A DNA stretch of 64,000 nucleotides from Vulcanimicrobiota bacterium (GTDB taxonomy: Bacteria > Vulcanimicrobiota > Vulcanimicrobiia > Vulcanimicrobiales > Vulcanimicrobiaceae): NCBI GenBank assembly GCA_030041225.1, contig JASHOG010000135.1, forward strand, positions 1 through 64,000. Direction: 5' to 3'. Under the pieces are notes generated by a model. It had not been told where the DNA came from. It saw nothing but the letters and a program-made list of their open reading frames with translations, and did not search any database. Each line of letters opens with the position of its first letter. Position 1 is the first letter of the stretch. A program made the translations under genes and the position numbers. This document shows positions 58,736-64,000 of this stretch, piece after piece.

Positions 58736-59701
58736 GTGGCTACTTCCGTGCGAGGGATCACATCTCTCACCGTCGTCGTTCCTTCGTATAACGAAGCTGC
58801 GACGCTTCGCACGAACGTCAACGCGATCCGGGCGTTCCTCGCCAAGAGAACCCTGCTCGATCTACCCTGGTCGATACTCATTGTCGACGACTCGAGCAGT
58901 GACCAGACGCCGGAGATCGCGGCGGAGCTTGCGCGGGAGGACGGGCGCATCCGGCTGATACGCCGCTCGTCCAACGGAGGAGTCGACGCTGCGATTCGCA
59001 GCGGAGTCGAGGCGGTCGAGAGCGACGCAGTCGTCGTTCTCGACGCCGACCTCAGCTATCCCGTAACGATCATCGAATCCCTCGTCGAAACCCTCGTGCG
59101 AGAAGAGGCGGACGTCGTCGTCGCTTCCGCGTACGCACCTGGGGGCGGCGTGCGAAACGTGCCCCGCGCGCGCGCCTTGCTCTCGCGCTGGGCAAACAGG
59201 TTTCTCGCATACGCGATCCACGAGCGCGTGCGCACGCTTACGTGCATCGTCCGTGGCTATCGCGCGCAGGCGCTTGCGCGCCTGGTCGCCTATCGGCCCG
59301 ACGGCGACGCCACCCATCAGTTGCTGCTCGACGCGCTCCGCCTAGGCTTGCGGGTACGCGAGATCCCGGCGACTCTCGAGTGGACGCACGAGCGGCGCTC
59401 ACGCATGAGCATGGCCGCCATCGCGCGGCGTACGCGCAGCGTACTCGGCGCGGCGCTGCGCGAGCGACCCTCACTCGCGCTGGCGATTCCAGCCCTCATT
59501 CCAGGCGTCTTACCGCTGACGATCGCGCTCGCGGTGCTCGCCCACGGTACGGCGCTCCAGGTCGGCATCGTGGCCTCGACCACGTTCGTGGTTCAAACCG
59601 CGAGCACAATCGTGCTCTGCTACCACTCTACCAACTTCGCACTCCGCCCGCTGATGATGCGCCGCACCACAGCGCACGGTCCCATGAGGAACAGTACGTG
59701 A
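58736..59701 (+). CDS. family 2 glycosyltransferase (dolichyl-phosphate-mannose-synthase-like)
   Basis: This protein of about 321 residues has the GT-A fold start TVVVPSYNEAATLRTNVNAIRAFL, IVDDSSSDQTPEIA, the DxD-like motif VVLDADLSYPV, and two C-terminal helices (LALAIPALIPGVLPLTIALAVLAHG, GIVASTTFVVQTASTIVLCY). It likely moves a sugar to a lipid carrier at the membrane. GTG 58736 fits the family start; a longer frame is open upstream. It begins a coupled glycan operon. Confidence 0.88.
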   Translation: MATSVRGITSLTVVVPSYNEAATLRTNVNAIRAFLAKRTLLDLPWSILIVDDSSSDQTPEIAAELAREDGRIRLIRRSSNGGVDAAIRSGVEAVESDAVVVLDADLSYPVTIIESLVETLVREEADVVVASAYAPGGGVRNVPRARALLSRWANRFLAYAIHERVRTLTCIVRGYRAQALARLVAYRPDGDATHQLLLDALRLGLRVREIPATLEWTHERRSRMSMAAIARRTRSVLGAALRERPSLALAIPALIPGVLPLTIALAVLAHGTALQVGIVASTTFVVQTASTIVLCYHSTNFALRPLMMRRTTAHGPMRNST

Positions 59702-60930
59702 ACATCGATACCCTCCTACCGCAACGACCGCTCCCCAACGATCAAGACGCCACGGGGCGCAACTTCGGAGAACGCGAGATCGCGTACCTCTCCGAGGCAC
59801 TCAAAAGCGGGACACTGACGAGCACAAAGGGGCGCTTCGTCCATGCGCTCGAGCGCACGTTTGCGGAAATGCTCGGCGTGAAGTACGCCTATGCTTGCAG
59901 CTCGGGCTCCGCCGCTGTGCACTGCGCGATCGCGGCGCTCGACCTCGAGCCCGGAGATGAGATCGTGACCTCACCCATCACCGACATGGGGGCCATCGCG
60001 CCGATCCTTTATCAGGGAGCGATCCCGGTCTTCGCCGACGTCGATCCAAAGACGCTCAACGTCACGGCAGAGACGATTGAGGCAGCTTTGAGCGAGCGAA
60101 CGCGAGCGATCATCGTCACGCACCTCTTCGGAGTGCCGTGCGAGATGCACGCCATCGAGCATCTGGCGAAGGAGAAAAACTTGCCGATCATCGAGGATTG
60201 CGCGCAAGCGTTTCTCGCGACGCACCGCGATCGTTATGTCGGGACGATCGGCTCGATCGGAGCGTTCAGCCTTCAGCAGGGCAAGCACATCACGACCGGC
60301 GAGGGCGGCATCGTCGTCACAAACGACGAAGCGCTCGCGCGGCGCATCTTTCTCTTCATCAACAAAGCCTGGGGCTACGGCGATGCGCAACCCGATCATT
60401 ACTTCCTCGCGCCGAACTATCGGATGAGCGAGCTGCAGGGCGCCGTCGGGTTGGCGCAGCTCGAGAAGCTCGAGCGCGCGGTCGAGCGCCGCGTCTTGCT
60501 CGCCTCGATCCTGACGAAGTGGCTCGAGGGAGTTCCGGGTATCGCCGTTCCTCCTCAACCGCTCGATTCACGACCGGTCTACTGGCGTTACGCTATCAGG
60601 CTCGATCCATCGCTCATTCCCGACGGCCCGCACGGCTTCGCTGCAAAGCTGAAGGATCGATCGATCCTCACCGCACCGCGCTACATCCAAAAGCCTGCCT
60701 TCGAGTGCGAAGTCATTCGCGAGCAGCGCACCTTCGGTAAGAGCCGTTGGCCCTTCACGCTCGCGCGGCCTGAGGCACTGCGTTACGATCGCGAGCGATA
60801 TCGTGGGGTCTACCTCGGCCTCGACGGCGTGCTCGTGATCCCGTGGAACGATCGCCTCTCCATCGGCGACGTCGAGTACATCGCGCGCTCGATCATCGCG
60901 ACCGCTCGGGATCTACGGAGAATTGCATGA
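59698..60930 (+). CDS. DegT/DnrJ/EryC1 sugar aminotransferase
   Basis: This 410-residue PLP enzyme has YAYACSSGSAAVHCAIAALDLEPGDEIVTSPIT, VFADVDPKTLNV, THLFGVPCEMHAIEHLAKEKNLPIIEDCAQAF and the PLP lysine in FSLQQGKHITTGEGG, then NYRMSELQGAVGLAQL. It transfers an amino group to a keto-sugar nucleotide. With the dehydrogenase and acetyltransferase that follow it fits an amino-sugar pathway of the WlbC/WbpE type. GTG overlaps the preceding stop. Confidence 0.92.
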   Translation: MNIDTLLPQRPLPNDQDATGRNFGEREIAYLSEALKSGTLTSTKGRFVHALERTFAEMLGVKYAYACSSGSAAVHCAIAALDLEPGDEIVTSPITDMGAIAPILYQGAIPVFADVDPKTLNVTAETIEAALSERTRAIIVTHLFGVPCEMHAIEHLAKEKNLPIIEDCAQAFLATHRDRYVGTIGSIGAFSLQQGKHITTGEGGIVVTNDEALARRIFLFINKAWGYGDAQPDHYFLAPNYRMSELQGAVGLAQLEKLERAVERRVLLASILTKWLEGVPGIAVPPQPLDSRPVYWRYAIRLDPSLIPDGPHGFAAKLKDRSILTAPRYIQKPAFECEVIREQRTFGKSRWPFTLARPEALRYDRERYRGVYLGLDGVLVIPWNDRLSIGDVEYIARSIIATARDLRRIA

Positions 60931-61928
60931 CGCCCTACAGCCTCGGAATCGTCGGCGCAGGCGCGATCGGCTCGGTCCACGTCACCGCCGCATCCTCACT
61001 CGACAACGTGAAGCTCACCGCCATATGCGACGAGCGCAGCGAGGCTGCGCAGGAGCTCGCCCGACGCTTCGGAGCGCGCGCGTATTCGCAGTATCAGCAG
61101 CTTGCGCTCGAGGAGCGGCTCGACGGTGTCATCCTCTGCACGCCGCCGGACACTCACCCGGAGCTAGCGGAGTTCTACCTCCAACGCGGAGTCGACGTGC
61201 TCTGCGAGAAGCCCCTAGCGATCAGCGGCGTCGCCGCACGCGACATGCTTGCCTGCGCACAGCGGAACGGGCGGTTGCTCATGCTCGCTTCGAAGTTCCG
61301 CTACGTACCCGACCTCGCCGGCGCGCGACAGCTAGTTCGCGAAGGCACGCTCGGAGCGATTCGCCATGCCGAGATCATCTTCGTCTCGAACGTCGACATG
61401 CGCGGGCGCTGGAATGCCGATCCCGCGCGCAGCGGAGGCGGCGTCGTCATCGATAACGGAAGCCACGCGGTCGATATCTGCCGCTATCTGTTCGGGCCGG
61501 TCATCTCCGTCGCAGCCGTCGGATACAAACGATGCGAGGAGCTGTCCGTCGAGGATAGTGCGTACCTCTACCTTGGTACGCAGAGCGGCACGGGCGTGAC
61601 GGTCGATCTGAGTTGGTCGCTCGACCGCTCGTTTCCGTACTATGTCCGCATCTTCGGCGAGCGCGGCCGCCTCTGTGTGGGTTGGAAGGAAACGACGCTC
61701 ACGCGCGGGGCCGGCGGACAGCCGAGCGTCATCGGCACAGGGTACTCGAAGGCCGACGCGTTCGCTTTGGTGGGGGCAGACTTCATAGCGGCATCGCGCG
61801 GACATACCCGCGCGAGAATCGACGCCGGCGATGCGCTCGCTTCAGTGGACGTCGTCGATGCTGCATACGCCTCCATTCGCGAGGGCGGCCGCACCGCGGT
61901 CGAGGCAGTCGAGGGCATTGCGGTATGA
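60927..61928 (+). CDS. Gfo/Idh/MocA-family sugar dehydrogenase
   Basis: This 333-residue NAD(P) enzyme has LGIVGAGAIGSVHVTAASSLDNVKLTAICDERSE, VILCTPPDTHPELAEFYLQRGVDVLCEKPLAIS with the catalytic EKP, and GSHAVDICRYLFGPV with the D/H pair. It oxidises a hydroxyl of a nucleotide sugar, probably giving the keto-sugar for the upstream aminotransferase. Coupled on both sides by ATGA overlaps. Confidence 0.92.
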   Translation: MTPYSLGIVGAGAIGSVHVTAASSLDNVKLTAICDERSEAAQELARRFGARAYSQYQQLALEERLDGVILCTPPDTHPELAEFYLQRGVDVLCEKPLAISGVAARDMLACAQRNGRLLMLASKFRYVPDLAGARQLVREGTLGAIRHAEIIFVSNVDMRGRWNADPARSGGGVVIDNGSHAVDICRYLFGPVISVAAVGYKRCEELSVEDSAYLYLGTQSGTGVTVDLSWSLDRSFPYYVRIFGERGRLCVGWKETTLTRGAGGQPSVIGTGYSKADAFALVGADFIAASRGHTRARIDAGDALASVDVVDAAYASIREGGRTAVEAVEGIAV

Positions 61929-62557
61929 CCGAGGCATTGCTCCGCTCTGCCTTCATTCACCCGACGGCCATCGTCGAGGAAGGCGTGACGCTCGGCGAGG
62001 GCACACGCGTCTGGGACAACGTTCACATCCGCGGCACGACGAGCATCGGGCGTGAGTGCATCATCGGCGAGAAGAGTTACGTCGCCTACGGCGTGACGAT
62101 CGGCGATCTCGTCAAGATCAACGCCTTCGTCTACATTTGCACCGCCGTCACCATCGAGCGCGGCGTCATGATCAGTGCCGGAACCGTCTTCACAAACGAC
62201 CGGTTTCCGCGGGCGACGACGCCGGATCTCGCGCGGCTACGCTCGTCCGAGCCCGATGAGGAAACGCTGCCGACGTTCGTCCGTGAAGGCGCAACGATCG
62301 GGGCGCAGTGCACGATCGGCTGCGGTCTGGAGATCGGTCGTTTTGCGATGGTCGGCATGGGATCGGTCGTGACAAAGCCGGTTCCCGACTTTCACCTCGT
62401 CGTCGGTTCCCCGGCGCGCTCGATCGGCGTCGTCTGCCGTTGTGGTAAGCCGATGCTCCGCTTCGACGACGAGCCCAGTGCCGTCACGGGTGACGTTCAG
62501 TGCGCACCGTGCGGTCGCTCGTACACGATACGCTCCGGAGTCGTAAGCGAGTCGTGA
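61925..62557 (+). CDS. left-handed beta-helix acyltransferase with C-terminal zinc ribbon
   Basis: Residues 10-175 of this 210-residue protein are hexapeptide repeats (FIHPTAIVEEGVTLGEGTRVWDNVHIRGTTSIGRECIIGEKSYVAYGVTIGDLVKI, VREGATIGAQCTIGCGLEIGRFAMVGMGSVVTKPVPD), as in WbpD/WlbB N-acetyltransferases. The end has a CRCGKPML...CAPCGRSY ribbon with four cysteines. It probably acetylates the amino group installed by the DegT enzyme. The ribbon is seen in some homologues and its role is unclear. Confidence 0.88.
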   Translation: MTEALLRSAFIHPTAIVEEGVTLGEGTRVWDNVHIRGTTSIGRECIIGEKSYVAYGVTIGDLVKINAFVYICTAVTIERGVMISAGTVFTNDRFPRATTPDLARLRSSEPDEETLPTFVREGATIGAQCTIGCGLEIGRFAMVGMGSVVTKPVPDFHLVVGSPARSIGVVCRCGKPMLRFDDEPSAVTGDVQCAPCGRSYTIRSGVVSES

Positions 62558-63900
62558 CGAAGACGCTCGTTGTCGGCGCCGGCATCGCCGGTCTGGTTAC
62601 CGCCATGCGCCTCGCGAAGCGAGGTGAGAGCGTCGTCTTGGTCGACGGTGAGAGCAGCATCGGCGGGCTCACCAGGCCATGGGAGCTCGGCGGCATTACG
62701 TGGGATCGGTTCTATCACGTGGTCCTCGGAGGCGACCTCGAGACACAAGCGCTGCTTCAAGAGGTCGGCCTTGCTTCCGAACTCCGCTTCAAGCCCGTGA
62801 AGACGAGCCTGTTCATCGAGGGTGAGCTCTATCCGTTCTCGTCAATGCTCGATTTCCTGGCGTTTCCCGAGCTCGGCATCCTCGACAAGCTGCGCCTCGC
62901 GGCGACGATCACGCACGCACGTTACGGCGGCAATGAGGAACGCTACGAGTGGGAGGGTGTGCTCGAGTACCTCACACGTTGGTCCGGGGCAAGGACGGTC
63001 GAGCGAATCTGGCGCCCGTTACTGCGCGCGAAGCTCGGAGATCACCATGCGAACGCGTCGGCGGCATTCATTCGTGCGACGATCAAGCGTCTTCAGGGCG
63101 CGCGGCGTGGAGCCGTCGGCGGTGAACGCTACGGCTATGTGCGAGGAGGTTATGCAAGGGTCCTCGCCGCGCTGGAGCAACGTCTGCTGGATCTCGGCGT
63201 CGAGCTCGTTCTCGGACGCCGTGTCCGGGAGGTGACCCTCCACGACCGCTACGTGCGCGTGACACTCGAGCGCGGGGAGCTCACCGCAGACCGCGCAGTT
63301 CTCACCCTCCCCTCGAACGTCTGCGCTGCAATTTGCCCGCAGTTGAGTCGCCTCGAGCGCCGCACGCTCGGGCAGGACCGCTACGTCGGCGTCGTGTGTG
63401 TCTCACTGCTCGTCAACAGGCACCTCGGCAACGCCTACGTGACGAACGTCGCGGACGCGGGATTCCCCTTCACGGGAATCATCAACATGAGTGCTCTGGT
63501 CGATCGCCGCGAGTTCGGCGGCTGCGACCTCATCTATCTGCCCAAGTACTGCGCCGCGGATGAGCGCTCGTTCACTCAATCCGACGACGTGCTCATCGCA
63601 CAAGCGTATCGCGCCCTCGGACGCATCTTCCGGAACTTTGGCCCCGGCGACGTGGTCGCCGGACGCGTCGCCCGCGCACCGCATGTCTTCCCGTTTCCGC
63701 GTGTCGGTAGAGCGCAGTCGCTTCCGCCTGTCCGAACCTCGTTGCAGCGCGTTGCAATCGTCAACAGCGGCAGGCTTCGCTACGCCACGCTGAACGTGAG
63801 CGATACGATCCGGGTGGTCGATGAGGCACTCGATGACCTCGCAGACGATCCCACATGGAGGTTGGTGCGTGAAAGCCGCGCTCTCGTTGGATCTCGATAA
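62554..63900 (+). CDS. FAD-dependent amine-oxidase-like protein (UDP-galactopyranose mutase-like)
   Basis: This 448-residue flavoprotein begins TLVVGAGIAGLVTAMRLAKRGESVVLVDGESSIGGLTRPWELGGITWDRFYHVV (dinucleotide motif and GG motif) and contains EGVLEYLTRWSGARTVERIWRPLLRAKLGDHHANASAAFIRATI and VRGGYARVLAALEQRLLDLGVELVLGRRVREV. It matches the FAD/NAD(P) protoporphyrinogen-oxidase-like proteins common in surface glycan clusters. The reaction is not known. GTG overlaps the preceding stop. Confidence 0.85.
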   Translation: MTKTLVVGAGIAGLVTAMRLAKRGESVVLVDGESSIGGLTRPWELGGITWDRFYHVVLGGDLETQALLQEVGLASELRFKPVKTSLFIEGELYPFSSMLDFLAFPELGILDKLRLAATITHARYGGNEERYEWEGVLEYLTRWSGARTVERIWRPLLRAKLGDHHANASAAFIRATIKRLQGARRGAVGGERYGYVRGGYARVLAALEQRLLDLGVELVLGRRVREVTLHDRYVRVTLERGELTADRAVLTLPSNVCAAICPQLSRLERRTLGQDRYVGVVCVSLLVNRHLGNAYVTNVADAGFPFTGIINMSALVDRREFGGCDLIYLPKYCAADERSFTQSDDVLIAQAYRALGRIFRNFGPGDVVAGRVARAPHVFPFPRVGRAQSLPPVRTSLQRVAIVNSGRLRYATLNVSDTIRVVDEALDDLADDPTWRLVRESRALVGSR

Positions 63901-64000
63901 CCTCTGGTCGTACTTAAAGATCCGCGGTGACGAGCGTTGGAGATCGTATCCGACGTACCTTCCGCGCCTCGTTCCGCTCGTGCTCCAACAGCTCTCGCGG
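63869..64000 (+). CDS. polysaccharide deacetylase family protein (5' part)
   Basis: The first 44 codons are in the window (KAALSLDLDNLWSYLKIRGDERW...TYLPRLVPLVLQQLSR). LSLDLDN is the metal-binding opening of the NodB-type deacetylase found in glycan operons. GGAGGT about 6 nt upstream supports GTG 63869, which overlaps the FAD gene by 32 bp. The gene continues past the right end. Confidence 0.75.
   Translation, partial: MKAALSLDLDNLWSYLKIRGDERWRSYPTYLPRLVPLVLQQLSR

Noticed and set aside
1-64000. CRISPR arrays or insertion sequences
   Set aside because: No regularly spaced repeats and no transposase-like protein were found on either strand.

Overview
The window is about 64 kb of GC-rich, gene-dense bacterial chromosome with almost no spacer. 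Many adjacent genes overlap by four bases (ATGA or GTGA), many starts are GTG or TTG, and clear Shine-Dalgarno sites are rare. No phage, insertion sequence or CRISPR array is visible. The gene set is housekeeping plus secreted proteins: the RNase P RNA, five tRNAs, a fatty acid operon, the signal recognition particle GTPase, ribosomal proteins, aromatic amino acid genes, a c-di-AMP operon and TCA cycle enzymes. The mix of Terrabacteria-like traits (CdaA-CdaR-GlmM, YvcK, a ydaO riboswitch, DUF2203 and DUF1858 proteins) with an SdhE-type succinate dehydrogenase and a lipoprotein signal would fit a Candidatus Eremiobacterota/Vulcanimicrobiota-like lineage. That placement is an inference, not a demonstration.

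Layout. 1-1 kb: tRNA-Leu and a membrane protein/XRE regulator pair under a consensus promoter studded with TGTCAA half-sites. 1-6.6 kb: an unusual single ORF joining an amino-acid-type permease to a GH35 glycosidase, diverging from an esterase and a secreted protein. 6.6-10.3 kb: reverse transsulfuration (CBS and cystathionine lyase) and glycerate kinase. 10.3-12.8 kb: YvcK with a stand-alone RapZ C-terminal domain, DUF2203 and DUF1858 proteins. 12.9-16 kb: a perfect 24-bp inverted repeat beside rnpB, a secreted protein, two tRNA-Ala genes and two divergent terpenoid-fold enzymes. 16-23.4 kb: ABC exporter, SdhABE, a beta-propeller protein. 23.4-28 kb: secreted proteins, a PEP mutase/isocitrate lyase family enzyme with a divergent LysR regulator, tRNA-Ile. 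28.2-29.7 kb: coiled-coil proteins and a lytic transglycosylase.

29.7-35.8 kb is a long plus-strand operon: yceD-rpmF-fabH-fabD-fabG-acpP-ffh-rpsP-khpA-rimM. 35.9-40.1 kb holds envelope proteins. 40.1-45.3 kb is aroC-aroK-aroB-priA, convergent with rsgA-rpsT. 46.5-50.5 kb is a c-di-AMP and cell wall locus: a small unknown protein, cdaA, cdaR, glmM, then a c-di-AMP riboswitch and an NlpC/P60 hydrolase. 50.5-55.9 kb follows tRNA-Gln and carries small orphan genes, a secreted phosphoesterase, a STAS protein and GlcF. 55.9-58.6 kb has citrate synthase and malate dehydrogenase. 58.7-64 kb is a surface-glycan operon (GT2, DegT aminotransferase, Gfo/Idh/MocA dehydrogenase, hexapeptide acyltransferase, FAD oxidoreductase, polysaccharide deacetylase) running off the end.

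How the parts fit: two loci (RapZ-C/YvcK and CdaA/CdaR/GlmM/riboswitch) bear on amino-sugar and peptidoglycan supply. SdhABE, citrate synthase and malate dehydrogenase serve the TCA cycle. The most unusual features are the permease-GH35 fusion, the orphan RapZ-C domain, the riboswitch with almost no expression platform, protein genes whose stop codons lie inside tRNA genes, promoters set for leaderless transcription, and divergent genes whose start codons touch.
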